In this document: piece after piece, positions 37,316 to 50,297 of the stretch
Layout: each line of letters opens with the position of its first letter
Position numbering within the stretch: the stretch's first letter is position 1
Translations under genes and position numbers: made by a program
DNA from: Warburgia ugandensis
Taxonomy: Eukaryota; Streptophyta; Magnoliopsida; Canellales; Canellaceae
Length of the DNA stretch: 64,000 nucleotides
Direction: 5' to 3'
NCBI GenBank assembly: GCA_035236585.1
Contig: CP141132.1
Coordinates: 48,053,880 to 48,117,879, forward strand
The notes under the pieces: generated by a model
What the model was told of the DNA's origin: nothing
The model's database searches: none
The model's input: only the letters and a program-made list of their open reading frames with translations

Positions 37316-38781
37316 GTATGAAGTGGTTGATTATGATCAGGATCTAACTGGAAAGTAGTAAGGCAAGTCTAAAAGAGAAAAGGAGCTATCTAGGTTACTA
37401 ATAAACTAAAAGTTACTCCCCCAAATAAAATAAAGAAAAATCAAACCTTTGAACTTGTTTGCTTTAGGGTTAGAATTATTGTGTGTGCTTTGATTGCATA
37501 TAATTTGCATTTAAGTTGCTTCATTTACCTTATGTTTACTTAGTTTCTTTAAAAAAACATATAAAAAAAAAAAAGTGATAGGAAGAATTTCGTTCTATGC
37601 AATTGACTTGTTTTCGTTGTATACAAATTTGAGTCCACCACACCAACTTTTTGATGTATGTAAGGTTGTTGATCATTGAACCAGGCTTAGTACAATTAAA
37701 TCTTGAGATCGAACAAGTTGCAAGGTGAGGGTTAAGAAATCAAGCAAATCTAATTCACTCCACAATAGACATGGTAGATGAAGCAGTAGAAGTCAATCTT
37801 CTTAGGGATTAATTCTATTGTAGTCTAATTTAACTACCCTTCATGTATTGTATTACTTGCAACTACTACAAATCATTTTTAGTTAAAATCAGGTGTGATC
37901 TAACTTCGACCAACATTTCACGGCCTAGACAAGGAGGACCCACATTATCATGTTAAGGAATTCCTTGACATTTGTGCAACTTTTAAGTACAATAACTTCT
38001 TTGATGATTCAATTCATCCACAACTATTCCTCTTCTCTTTAAATGATAGAGTGAAGGCATGATTCAATTCTTTAGAAATAGGCTCTATCACTACTTTGGA
38101 TCAACTATCTAGAAAGTTCCTTAACAAGTTTTCCTAGTCCAAAAAACTAATGCCCTTACGAGGGAAATCATCAACTTCTAGTAGAGAGAAGGTGATCACT
38201 TCTATGAATGCTAGGAGACATGGGAGGACTTGTTATTGAAGTATCCACCCCATGGTTTTGAGAAGTGGTAGTAGGGATAATACTTCTATGAAGGTATGAC
38301 CCCATAGAACTGACATATGATTCATGCCATAAGTGGTGGGGCCTTCATGATTGGCAGTGATGTAGAGGCCTGGAATTTCTTCGAGACTTTATCAAAGAAT
38401 TCCCAACAATGGGATTATTCTACTAGAATGGAAAGAAATTCCCATCCTCAGAACAAAGGTGGTTGTATGACATAGGGGTCGCACCAGATTTGTATAGTAA
38501 AATAGACATGTTGGTCCATAAACTTGACAAGAAAGATAATCTGTCACATTGACTAGATGCCTCCATGGCTAATGGATCCTCTATGCAACTTCAGTATGAG
38601 GTTTGTTCTATATGTTCCAGTTCATCATATTCTAGTATGTCTTATCCATTTAGACCATGTTTTTCTTGAATATCTCTTAGAGCAGGTTAATTTAATGAAA
38701 GCACTTAGAAACTCTAGCAATAATAATCCATATTTTGAGACCCACACTCAGGAATTGACTAGGAATCCTAATTTTTCATGG

Positions 38782-39253
38782 TATAAAAGTAACACCCAAG
38801 GGAGTCCATATAGATTCCCCATCCCCAACCCTTTCCTCAAGCTTCAATGCCAAAGCAACAAATTCCTCAATAGAGGCAAGGTAGAGCAAAATTGGCACTT
38901 AATAGCCTATAATTGAGTTAAAGTAGGGTATCCCTTCCCTCTAGGGTAATGGAGCTCCCTTTATCTGGGGGAAGGATTAAGGACTGATAGGCATTGCCCT
39001 GGTATTTCCTTGCTTTTTATAAAAGTAACACCCAAGGGAGTCCATATAGATTCCCCATCCCCAACCCTTTCCTCAAGCTTCAATGCCAAAGCAACAAATT
39101 CCTCAATAGAGGCAAGGTAGAGTAGAATTGGCACTTAATAGCCTGTAATTGAGTTAAAGTAGGGTATCCCTTCCCTCTAGGGTAATGGAGCTCCCTTTAT
39201 CTGGTGGAAGGATTAAGGACTAATAGGCATTGCCCTGGTATTTCCTTGCTTTT
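38782..39253. repeat. Tandem duplication, 236 bp x 2
   Basis: The segment 38,782-39,017 is repeated at 39,018-39,253, starting TATAAAAGTAACACCC in both. I count about five differences, roughly 98% identity, so it is older than the 208-bp duplication near 20.3 kb. It lies inside the Athila-like gag region. Confidence 0.93.
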
Positions 39254-41128
39254 TGCCAACTCCTACCAAGTCCTTAAAAGTCAAAACTTAGAACTAGGAA
39301 ACATTCTAAATCATTTAATCCACAACAAATAAGGAAACAGCCAATTGAGGAAACCCTAAATCTATATATGTAGAGTTCTTTATAGTTCTGTAATGGCACT
39401 AAATAAACTCTACAAGCGAACTTGCAATCCATTATGAATTTGGAATATCAGATGGGTCACCTATCTGCTGCCTTAAGTGAAAGGGAGAAAGGCAAATTTC
39501 CTAGTAATCCATTGCTGAACCCTAAGTATCAATATGAGATTAGTAACACTTTTATAGATGAAAAAATGTCAAGAACACAACAAATCAATCACTACCCTTA
39601 GGAGTGGAAAGCAGATGGATAACAAGGTGGAACTAACTAAGAATTCCCTAGTAGTTGAGGAGAAAGAAAAGTTTATGCATGCTAAGAAGGACAAAGAGAA
39701 GGCTTAAGCATTCCCCCCTTCTTCTGGACCTCTTCTAAATGAATCATATGTTCCTAGGGCTCCCTTCCCTCAATGATTAAACATAGCAAAGAAAGGTGGC
39801 AATTTCCATGTAATGGATGTGTTCAAACATGTCAATATTAACATTCCATTATTAAATGGCATTAAAGAAATCCTTTCATATGCCAAGTATTTAAAGGATC
39901 TTTACGCACAAAGCAAAGGCTAAATGTGCAAAAGAAAGACTTTCTCATGGAGCAAGTCAACTCTATAATCTAGTATAACACCCCTCCAAAGTATAGATAT
40001 AAGGTGTCCCACAATATTATGTGTGATAGGAGAACACAATATTGATAGGGCCCTACTTGTGAACTTGTTACCTTACATAGTTTATGTGCAACTAAGGATG
40101 GGTGAGATGAAGCCTACCACCACCACATTGCATTTCATAGATAGATCAGTGAAAATTCCTCATGGTGTCGTAGAAAATGTCATGGTACAGGTTGAAAATT
40201 TTTTAATTCCTTGTAGACTTTTTAATTTTAGACACCTAACCTATAGCCAATCCTGGTAGTCAAATACCAGTAATTTTGTGACAGTCATTCTTAGTAACAT
40301 TTAATGCAATTATAAATTGTAGGGATGGCATCATGAAATTGTCCTTTAGCAATATGAAGATTAAGTTGAATTTCTTTAATGTCAGACAACATATAGGCTC
40401 TATAGATATGTATGAAGTCAATAGGAATGAGAGACTAGTCCATGTTACTTTCCTTTCATCTTCTCACTTTGATCCACTAGAAGCTTGTCTATCCCATTTA
40501 ATGGGGATTTTGACATAGACAAGCCATCAATGAAGTAAAGTGCACCATAGATATTGTGCATATTTTAGATACTTCTAATTGGAAAGTTAAAGTGGAACCT
40601 TTGATACATCCAAGCACAAGTAGTGTACCATCTACTAAGATACCCCCTAGTCTTGACTTAGAACCATTGCCTGATAGCTTCAAATATGCATTTTTAACTC
40701 CATCTGAGACCTTGCCTTTAATAATTGCTTTTGACCTAGATAAAGAATAAGAGGGCAAGCTACTTAACGTTCTAAGAGAATATTAGCTAGCTATAAAGTG
40801 GTTGATGGTAGACCTTAAGGGAATTAGCCTCAGCATTTGCACGCATAGAATTCACTTGGAAGATAATGCTAAATCATCTAAGAAGATGTAAAGGAGACCA
40901 AACCCTAATAAGAAAGAAGTAGTCAGAGTAGAGGTACTTAAATTACTTGATGTTGGAATAATGTATCACATTTTAGATAGTTTTGTGCCAGCACAATTCA
41001 AGTTGTACCCAAGAAATCAAGGGTCACTATAGTAAAAAATGACGATAATGAGCTAGTCCCCACTTGTATGACCATTGGGTGGAGAGTTTATATTAACTAT
41101 AGAAAATTGAACTCTGCCACAAGGAAAG

Positions 41129-41131
41129 ACC
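41129..41131. repeat. CACTA target-site duplication ACC (left)
   Basis: It matches ACC at 55,937-55,939. Three-base duplications are the rule for CACTA transposons. Confidence 0.85.
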
Positions 41132-41153
41132 CACTACTACACATGAGGCTTTT
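41132..41153 (+). repeat. CACTA terminal inverted repeat, left
   Basis: It starts CACTACTACACATGAGGCTT. The inverse of the right end shares CACTACTA at the tip and GGCTTTTAAA further in. Confidence 0.9.
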
Positions 41154-41199
41154 AAACTCAGCATATAGAAGTTATATTGACTGTCAACTTCATAAATAT

Positions 41200-41730
41200 T
41201 TTACAAGTTGGTTAGAAAAAAATGACTTTAAAATTATAGACTTAAGAAATCGTTTAATGAAAAATGACTTTAAAAGTCTTGTGCAATGAGAAATTTTTTG
41301 TGGAAGGACTTTTAAAGTCGTTTAGACCTAAACGACTTTAAATGTCAACAACTTTTGAAGTTATTTAGAGCTAAACGACTTTAAATGTCAATAACTTTTG
41401 CAGTAGGTTAAGTCAAATGATTTCACAAGTATATACATAAGTTTGGCATGATGATTATTTTATGCAGGAAAGGACTTTTAAAGTCATTTGATGTAAATAA
41501 CTTTGAAAGTTATAGACATTTAAAGTTGTTTATGTCTAAATGACTTTAAATGTCAAGGACTTTAAGTTATTTAGCACAACGACTTTAAACGTCAGTCACT
41601 TTTGAAGTTGCTTGAATCAAACAACTTCAAAAGCCCTTTCCCCCATATACTTTTAAAGTCATTTGATTCAAATGACTTCAAAAGTTATTGCCTTTTAAAG
41701 TTGTATAGTACTAAACAACTTCAAAAGTCC
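41200..41730. repeat. Left subterminal repeat array of the CACTA element
   Basis: Quasi-palindromic units of about 40 bp have the form GACTTTTAAAGTCGTTTAG then the complement (for example 41,307-41,346). The spacer is a few bases. Units here mostly use TTTTAAAGTC; toward the inner edge TTTTGAAGTT forms appear. Known role in the family: subterminal repeats bind the element's DNA-binding protein during transposition. That role here is inferred. Confidence 0.85.
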
Positions 41731-43098
41731 TTGTTCATCTATAAAAACCACACATCTTCTCATTTTTTCTTGTATCTCCTATTCATGTTCTTCTCACGAG
41801 TGGCATGACAATGTCCCCCTCTGGTCCTTTTACCTCTCTCTTTTTCCCTTCTTGCTTTCCATTTTGGATATTTTGATTTTTTGTGTCATGAAAAATACTA
41901 TAAGTAAACCATAACTTCTTTTGATCATGATTTGCTTTCTTGTTACTAACTATCTCTATTTTCATTTTGTAGATCAAATGGGTTTTCTCCCTACAAATGA
42001 TGGGGTTAAGAAGTGTGTTAGATCATCCTAATTTCACAAAAATCGGATGATTTCAAACGACAATTGCTTCTCTCTCTAATCCTCACTATTGGAGAAATTG
42101 AGAAAATTATGATTTATAGTTCTCATCCAAAATTAGGGTTTGATAAAGTGTGGTAGTTATACCATCAAGTTTTGGCCAAGAAAATTGTAGGACACTCTCT
42201 CTCCCCATAGAATGGTGTTAGCTGAATACTAGGAGGTCAGATTTTGATGAAAAAAGAGAAAATTTTCTCTTTGATCTTGTATTAATAAGATCTAATTATA
42301 TGCAACATTTGATATATCTAGTATTGGATGTAATAAAAAGTAATTTGATTTCTTTGTTCACGTGCTTGTTTATATATATTTATATGTATCTGTATATGTT
42401 TGTGTGTGTAAAGAATGCATGAATCAAAGTTGAGTATCATAAAAAATTGGATTCATTGTGTATTTATGTAAGATACTATAATATACAAAGATACTATATA
42501 TATATATATGTATATATTCAAAGAGAAAATTGGATTCATTGTGTATTTATGTAAGATACTATATATATATATATATATATTCAAAGAGAAAATACAAAAG
42601 TTTTTAAATTCATTTGACTTAAATGACTTTAAAAGAAATGACTTTAAATTTGTAAGTATGTTTTAATAGTTATTAATTTCATCAACTTTTGTAGTGCTTT
42701 TTCCAACTGTGTTCGTGATCTATACACAAAAACTAAGTCAGATTTCTATTTGACTATCCTCAATCAAATCCTAACTGTAAATTGGAACTACATACACAAA
42801 TTCATGGTCGATATCGATTTTTTGAGTGTTCATTAGTATCTCTTTATTTGTCTCATATGTATTATGCATATTTGAAGAATTTTTACAGGGTTATGACTAG
42901 AAACTTTTCTTTTTAAAGTTAATTTTTTTTTGAATGTAGCTGTCATATTTTATTTTTTTAATTATTAATTGAAAATTTTCATGTATTGTAGTTATTTCAA
43001 ATACTTCTAATTCTTGTATACCTAGTATTTGGTAAAATGCCTAACCTAATTTTTTCATGTCTGATAAGTCTCCACACACAGATTTGCTTTAATTTCTT
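41731..43098 (+). other. CACTA leader region, no coding frame recognised
   Basis: A+T-rich DNA between the left subterminal repeats and the transposase ATG. It contains TA runs near 42,490-42,515 and 42,560-42,580 and a copy of the noncoding module found again at 46,600-47,060 and three times in the minus-strand CACTA. It probably holds promoter and 5' intron. Confidence 0.6.
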
Positions 43099-46000
43099 AT
43101 GATAATGGACAAATATGCTTGGATGACTATGACAAGAACATCAAAAGAATATGAGGGAACAAATTTTTTTATAGAGTTTGCACTTAGGGTAGGTGTTGAT
43201 TGTAATCACATGTGTTGTCCATGCTCAAAATGTGGAAACTTGAAAAGTGTAACTGTAGGGCAATTGAGAGAACACTTGTGCTTCAATGGAATCCATGAAA
43301 GTTATCACCCCTGGATTTTACATGGAGAAGAACTCCTGTATAGGCCCTTGATAAGGCCTATAAGATATGATTAAGGCACTATAGGAAGTGTTAGAGACAT
43401 TACAGCTGTACTGATGTTTCGAGATGTATGTGATGACTTCTAGAATGACCCTGAACAATTTCATACTACATTAAAGGAAGCTAATGAGCCATTGTACCAT
43501 AAGTGTAAAGATTATGCCAAGTTGTTTGCAGTGGTAGAACTTTACAACATCATATTAAGATTTGGTTTTTCAGATCAAAGTTTAATAGAAGTCATGAAAG
43601 TAATGGGCAATAAATTTGTGAGGTCCACATGGGAGGCAAAAAAAAACCTGGCTGCAATAGGTTTGACGGATGAGAAGATACATGTCTGTCCCAATGATTA
43701 CATCTTGTATAGGAAGGAGCACGAGGATAAAACTACATGCCCAACTTGTGGACAGTCAAGATGGAAGTTAAAAAGAATTCAACTGAGATAGTTACAGACA
43801 TTCCTATAAAGGTTCTATGGTACTTCCCTTTATTTCAAGAGTCAAAAGAATGTTATATAAAATAGAAATAGTGAAGAAATTTTTATGGCATGCCAAGGAC
43901 AGAGTAGCTAATAGCTTTTCACACCTTGTAGCAAATAGCCTAGTATGGAAGCTCATAGACTTCACGTGGTCTAATTTTGATGAAAAACTTAAAAACCTAT
44001 GACTTGCATTATCTACAGATGGGATTAATCCTCATAGTCCTATGGGCAACAAGTATAGTTATTGACCCATTATACTAGTTTATTATGGCCTCCTACCATC
44101 TTTATGCATGAAAAGGAAGTTCATGATGTTAATTATGCTAATATTTCATCCAAAGTAGCTAGAGAATGACTTTGACGTGTACTTGTCTTCCTTGATCAAT
44201 GATGTGGAGACATTATGGAACTTAGCCATTGAAGCATATGACACGTACGGGAAAAAGTCGTTCACCCAAAAGGTTATACTGTTGTAGACAATAAGCAACT
44301 TCCCTATGTACAATAATTTGTCTAGATGCACTGTGAAGGGATACAATTCTTATCCTATCTATAGTGATCAAACATATGTTGTGTGACTTAAACATGGAAG
44401 GAAAATGGAATTCCTTGGCCACATAATATGGTTGAATAGAGACCATTCATATCATTTTAAGAAGGGAGAATTTAACAGTAGTGTAGAAATAAGGACACCT
44501 CCAAAGATGTTGAAAGGATGACAAGTATGGAGTATGTTGAAAACATTAATGTCTTATGGGGAAAGAAGAAATCAAGTAAACGTGTAGGTGAAAGTAATTG
44601 TAGAAGTTGTTGGAAGAAGAAATCAATATTCTTTCGACTTGTATACAAGAAATCATTGCATCTATGCCATGTTCTTGATGTCATGCACATTGAGAAGAAT
44701 GTGTGCAAAAGTTTGACCTATACCTTTCTTAATATCCTAAGAATACAAAGGATGGACTTACAGCTCAAATGAATCTTATGAAGATGGGTTTGAAGAGGAG
44801 ATTGCATCAAGGGGATAGGGCGAGTCTAGGAACAAACCTACCTAAGGCAAATTATACGCTCAATAGAGAGGAGAGGAGAATAATGAGTAAAAACTTGTCC
44901 GAGCTCAAAGTCCCAAATGGATACTCTTCAAACTTTAAAAAAATTGTCTCCATGGAAGACCTAAAATTGTTGGGGATGAAGTCCCATGATTGCCATGCAT
45001 TGATGCAACAACTGCCTATAGCAATACGTTTGGTGTTATCAGATAAAGTTAGGGGAGCTATTACAAAATTCTTGTACTTCTTTAATGCTTTGTACAAGAA
45101 GGTGGTAGATGTTTCAAAATTATAAGAAATTTAAGGCCATCTAGTAACAACTTTATGTGAGCTTGAGATAATCTTCCAACCATCCTTCCTTGACATCATC
45201 GTACACTTAATAGTATACCTCATTAATGAGGTCAGACTCTGTGGGCCAGCTTACTTGCGATGAATGTACTTGTTTGAGAGGTACATGAAAATTTTAAAAG
45301 GGCAATTACAACTGGCTAGAGGGGTGTATAGCCAAATGTTATATTATAGAGGAAGTAGTGGAGTTTTGCACAAAGTACTTATCAGGAGTGGATGCTATTG
45401 GAATCCTAAGAAGGAAATAGTCGATTGCATTTCATGATCCTAAAGTTGGAAAACCTCTATTGAGTGGTCATCTATCGACCGTTGACTATAAAAAATGGGA
45501 GCAGGTGCATCTTTATGTGTTGAGAACTGTTGATGAACTCTACCCATACATTGAATAAGTTGATCATGCACTTAGGTAAAATTTAATTGTTGATGGCTAC
45601 ATTTCCATTGATCACTTCATTAATTTTTGTGTGTGCTTGTGTAGTGAGCACATCGATGTCCTCAAGGCAAAGAAGTTAAGTTATGCAAAGAAACAAAAGT
45701 GGTTGCAATTTGAGCATTGTTGCACTTTCAATACTTTGCTCCTTAAGAAGGTAAAATGAAAGAATTCACACTTACTATTAATAAACTACATTATGTATAT
45801 ATATAATCTTACTTAATTTGCAATAATCATATATCCTACTTAATATGTGTATACACTATTCAAGATCAACGAGAAGTAGCAGTCAACTGTATATCTGAAT
45901 CCTTGGGTTGGATAGCAATGGGACCACTACTAGAAGTACTAAAATATGCCAGATATGCCATCAATGGTTATCGATTTTATATAAAAGACCATGATAACTA

Positions 46001-46343
46001 AAGAGTTCAACAAAATAGTGGGGTTAGCTTAGTTGCCAATGCTACATTCTTTTCCAATTCAAAGGATAATAGGCCAATAGTGACTGATGATATTTATTAT
46101 GGGATTATAAGAGAGATATGGTCCTCTGATTATACTTTCACAACTATGGTTGTGTTTAAGTGTGATTGGGTGGAACACAACAAAGACGGCATCAAAATTG
46201 ATGCCCTTGGATTGACATTGGTTGATCTCAATAGGATCAACTATAAAAATGATCAATTGATTTTGGCATATCCAGCAAAACAAGTATTTTACATGCAAGA
46301 TGGATGTGATAAGATATGGTCAACTATTTATCATCCTATTTGA
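43099..46343 (+). pseudogene. TNP2-type CACTA transposase
   Basis: This would be the catalytic transposase that binds the termini and cuts the element out. The ATG at 43,099 opens MIMDKYAW followed by the transposase-associated domain (RTSKEYE, C..C...CGN, HLCFNGI, WILHGEE; 43,120-43,345). The TNP2 domain has LYHKCKDY, WEAKKNL, CPNDYILY and CPTCGQSRWK (43,490-43,775). The core continues in other frames with LSTDGINPH (about 44,010), LKNDFDVYL-like and LINDVETLW (about 44,200), and LDVMHIEKNVCKSL (about 44,670). Then comes DUF4218 (SHDCHALMQQLPIAI, about 44,980-45,420) and DUF4216 (DIYYGIIREIW, VDLNRINYKNDQ, AKQVFYM; 46,080-46,343). In-frame stops lie at 43,372 and 43,441, a frameshift at about 43,780, and several more breaks follow. 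The TAG at 43,441 is shared with the other copy. The gene is clearly dead. Confidence 0.9.
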
Positions 46344-46599
46344 GGGATTTTTATGATGAAAATGACTTAGGAGAAACTAAAATAGATTTCCCTTATATGA
46401 CTAAACTAATCCCATCAATCTAAGTAGTACTTGATAAGAATGAGGATCATGTAAGTGACAATGGGGAGGAGGGTACTTGGGTTTGAAAACTATATATAGA
46501 TGGGCGTATATGGATTGTATTAGTGAGTTGCAATATAATTCTAGATTTATAATTAGCTCTTTTGTCATGAGCTATTGGATTGATAAGTGAGCTATATGT

Positions 46600-47060
46600 G
46601 ACCATATGTATACATATATTATAAAAGGATGATAAATGATGAGTTATTCTAAAAGATACCTTGATTTCCTTGTTCATGTGTTTATATGTGTGCGTGTGTG
46701 TACAAAGAATGCACGAATCAATGTTGACATCATAAAAAATTAGTTTCATTGCATATTAATTGTTGGATATTGTAAAGTAATAACATATAATATATATATA
46801 TATAATTTGAATTGAAAAATAATTTATATAGTCATTTAGATTAAACAACTTTAAGAGTTTATTTTTTTAAAGTTGTTTATGGTAAATGACTTTAAAAGTC
46901 TGTTATTTTTTAAGTCGATTAGTGCTAAATGACTATAAAAGTACAGAATTTTAAAGTCATTTAACACTAAACAACTTTAGAAAATATATACTTTTAAAGT
47001 TGTTTAGCACTAAATGACTTTAAAAGAATAGACTCTTAAAGTTATCTACACTAAATGACT
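46600..47060. repeat. Inner copy of the CACTA module with subterminal-type repeats
   Basis: The stretch 46,640-46,790 repeats the 42,340-42,490 region ('gatttccttgttcatgtg', 'aaagaatgcacgaatcaa', 'cataaaaaattag'). It is followed by a cluster of TTTAAAGTCRTTTA words at 46,820-47,060. It sits between the transposase and the second gene. Confidence 0.75.
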
Positions 47061-47640
47061 TCATTATGTACAACCAAATTTAGCACTAAGAATGGTCAAC
47101 CAAATTTACATTAATCATTATGTAACATCTTTGATTTTTAAATAGCAATTTGCAAAAATTTTGAATTATGTAAAATTGGTGTCAAAAGAGAATAAGTTTC
47201 AAAATTCTTAATTTTGGGAGTTCTAGAAAATGAAAATTTTATAGACATCAAATCAAAATTTAAAAGCTCAACATTGGAATTGCAACAACACTAAGTTTGC
47301 TGAAATAAGAATTTAGATGAATATGTTTGATTTTTCTTAAAAAGGTCAATTTTGTAATCTTGCATAGTGGGCCCACTTAAAGAAATTTGAGATTTGAGTA
47401 GCTTTCATCTATATTTTATTGTAATTTATAACGAAACATTAAATAATAAAAAAATTATAATTTTCAAGTGTAAAATTTTCCAAAATTAAATTATTAAATA
47501 ACTAAAGGAGGGGACCATTTTGATGATGGCACCCCCTCCCAATTAAGTCATTACTTGACGAAAAGAGAATAGACCAAGATCTATTCTCAAAAGGTTGATA
47601 GGAAGAAACCCTAGTAGAGCCAGCCGGAGAGAAGAAAGGT

Positions 47641-48075
47641 GAGAGAAGAGAAGGGAGAGGAAGAGAGAAGGAGAAAGAGGGGATGATCCAGGCTGCTAAC
47701 GACATTTGATGCCAATGACGCCTAGACCCATGCACTGGAGAGAAAAGAAGTGGGAAAATAAAGAGGATAAGAAAAATAAGGGGGAGAAGGGAGAGGAAAA
47801 GAGGAGGAGAAAGAGGGAAGGAATCAGGCCACTAGAGACGTTCGGTGCTAATGATGCCCAAACCTGCATACTAGAGAAAAGCTGATAGTGAAAGTAGAAG
47901 GAGTTGAAGAAAGAGGAGAATAAAAAGAGGATGAAGAAGATGGGGGAGAAGGAGAGGAAGAGAGGAGGAGAAAGAGGGGGATCTAGGTTGCCAATGACTT
48001 TCCACGCCGATGACTCCCAAACCCGCCCAACGGTGAGAGAAGAAGCAAGGGAAGAAAGAGGAGAAAAGGAAAAAG
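47641..48075. repeat. Purine-rich tandem repeat, three units of about 140-157 bp
   Basis: Related units contain 'ccaggctgctaacgac', 'caggccactagagac' and 'taggttgccaatgac' at about 47,688, 47,824 and 47,983, separated by GA-rich runs. They lie in the leader part of the inserted LTR. Confidence 0.7.
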
Positions 48076-49104
48076 AAAGCATTTCCAGGTGGATATTTTG
48101 AATCTAGATCATGGATTTGTACATGGATGAGTATGTATGATTGGGAATGTTTCTGATGTTTTTTTTGGATATATGAACATGACTTGAGTAGATGAGATGT
48201 GATTCTATTAAGATGAGATGCATTCTATCTATAAGCCATGTTTTGTCTCTGACATCCTTAGCTTTGTTGTTGCTAGTATACTTAAGGACCATCTCTATTT
48301 TGTACTTAGAGATTTAAAGATACATACACTATTCATGTGAAATAAATATGCAGTTTTGGTGCAATTTGGATTTTTCTCATATCTACATTTTTTAAGGTTT
48401 TAAATTCAATTTTGGGGTTCTATGTAGAGAATGGGTGATTTTTTGGTGTTTTGGGTTCAGATTTTGGTGGAAATGATGCATAAATTTATAGGAGTAGTTC
48501 ACATCATATTAGTATCAGATATATATGGTAATAGAAATCCAAAACCATGAGGAGAAGTAATGATTTCTCATATGTTTGTCACTTCATTGTTTTTCTTTTT
48601 GTAGGGTATTCTTAATGCCATGGTGGTGTTAGTCTTAGGCATGCCCATACTAATATTTTTATTAGCATATTCATGAGATGTGTTGAATTTTGTTCTAAGT
48701 TAAATGGAGAAATTATTCACAATTATTTGCATGGACAATTAAGTGTAAAGAATGTAGTTCATGGCATGCTCATGTAGTTGTTGATCTATGATCTTATTTT
48801 TAAGGTTCTCTAGATCTAATTGTATTTTCTAGATCATTATAAATTTGATATCTAAAGCTCATCTTGTGGAGATATGTTATTAGAAAAGAGAGATCTAATT
48901 ATTTTATAAATCATCATATCACTTGAAATACAAAGGAACTAGAGGCATAAGAGAGACATACTGACTACTTTGTACAATTCATTGAATTCTTTGAGATCTG
49001 AAGAAAAAGTGAGTTCTAATTGTGTTGTTTAGACCATCATACCTTTTGAGATCTTATGTATAAGAGAGATTTGATTGAGATCTAAGAAAGCTTATTTTTA
49101 GATT

Positions 49105-49400
49105 TTTTTTTGTTTATTAAGGTATCCATTTATTAATAACCAAAGCACTGTCTTAGTCCAATAGTACAATTTGGGAAAAGGAAAAAGATTAAGTCTGGCT
49201 AGGCTGAATTCCAAAGATAGAGTTGCTAAGATCCCTTGCACATTTGGGAGGAGCTAACTATCTAAAGAAGCAGCATTTACAATGCACCTCCAAGCTAGTT
49301 TTGAACAATTTGTGTAGCCTAAATATTTTCTAACAATATTTGTTGACCCAATTCACATGCATGCTTTTTCATTTGAAACAAGTTAAAAACATATGAATCA
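49105..49400 (-). mobile_element. Possible L1-type LINE 3' end
   Basis: On the minus strand a noncoding stretch ends '...ataaatggataccttaataaac' followed by A9, the style of a plant L1 LINE 3' end with poly-A tail. No coding domain was confirmed further 5' and no target duplication was found. Confidence 0.3.
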
Positions 49401-50277
49401 GCGTTAGTACATGACTACAGTTATCTAATATAGTTAGTTGCAGATAAAAAGGCACCTCTCCTCATTATGCTTGGTCAGAGATTTAAGGTGGCACTTTCCC
49501 CTTTGTTGGGGAGATTTCAAATAACTTAGCAATTAGGATAGTAGGTTCTAAGTAGTTTGCTTCATAACTCTTTGCAATAATAAATATAAAAAAGGTTTCT
49601 CTTTCATAATAAAAAGAGAATGATTTCCCAAATAGCTTTTACAAGAATTGAAAAAACAAAGAATCCATTCTATAATTACTCATTCTAGCTCATAGGATGA
49701 CAATTAAAAAAATAAATTAATGCATTCACCCTAAGTCATGTCAACATCACTAGGTATTGCTAACATGTTTCATAAACATGCATTGTAGACACAACTTGAA
49801 CTACACATCTATCACACAAAAAGATGCACAAATCAATTATTTCTTCGTAAGAAATTATGCAAACAAGAGCATGATTAAGCCTTTATTTAACACAACCATG
49901 GAATCAATAGACAAGATACTAAATATCCAAAGAAAAATGATTTAATAATACAAAAAAATACCATGAAAAGAATGTGAAGATTCCTAGCCATAAACAGCTC
50001 AATGTAAAAGAACCCAATAGTAATAAACCATCAAGAGCCATGGGAGTTAAAGGCTAAAGAACCTATCTTTACAATACACCTAGCAAATGTACTGCACAAC
50101 GTTTTCCTTCAAATACCCTAATGCAACATACTTCACAATAGAATTTTCCTTGTGATTTCTTTCAATTGTGCAACTTCACAATGTCAACATAATTCATAGT
50201 ATCACAAATTTAGGGTTTTCTCTTGTTCCCTTTGAAGAGAAAGGGACTTTCTATGATAATCAAAGAAATAGATTGAA

Positions 50278-50297
50278 TATATATATATATATATATA
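50278..50297. repeat. (TA)n microsatellite
   Basis: A short TA run in the LTR region. Confidence 0.95.

Larger units (their letters stand above)
37316..41131 (+). mobile_element. Athila-like Ty3/Gypsy: gag, protease and first part of RT
   Basis: Plus-strand frames show Athila-type gag in order: an HGLDKEDPHYHVKEF-like capsid start (about 37,930), an SLNDRVKA part, then CSICSSSSYSSMSYP (a worn zinc-knuckle-like stretch, about 38,600) and NPNFSW. A linker near 39,440-39,560 reads GHLSAALSEREKGKFP. The protease region (about 39,980-40,480) shows LLPYIVYVQLRMGE, RSVKIPHGVVE and GIMKLSFSNM. The pre-RT and RT start (40,560-41,131) shows PPSLDLEPLPD, then WRVYINYRKLNSATRKD. The fossil is broken many times and is the oldest layer of this nest. 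A 236-bp tandem duplication lies in the gag-protease linker. Confidence 0.85.

Noticed and set aside
47696-48082. 128-codon serine/leucine/phenylalanine-rich frame on the minus strand
   Set aside because: It is the complement of the purine-rich tandem repeat in the LTR leader.
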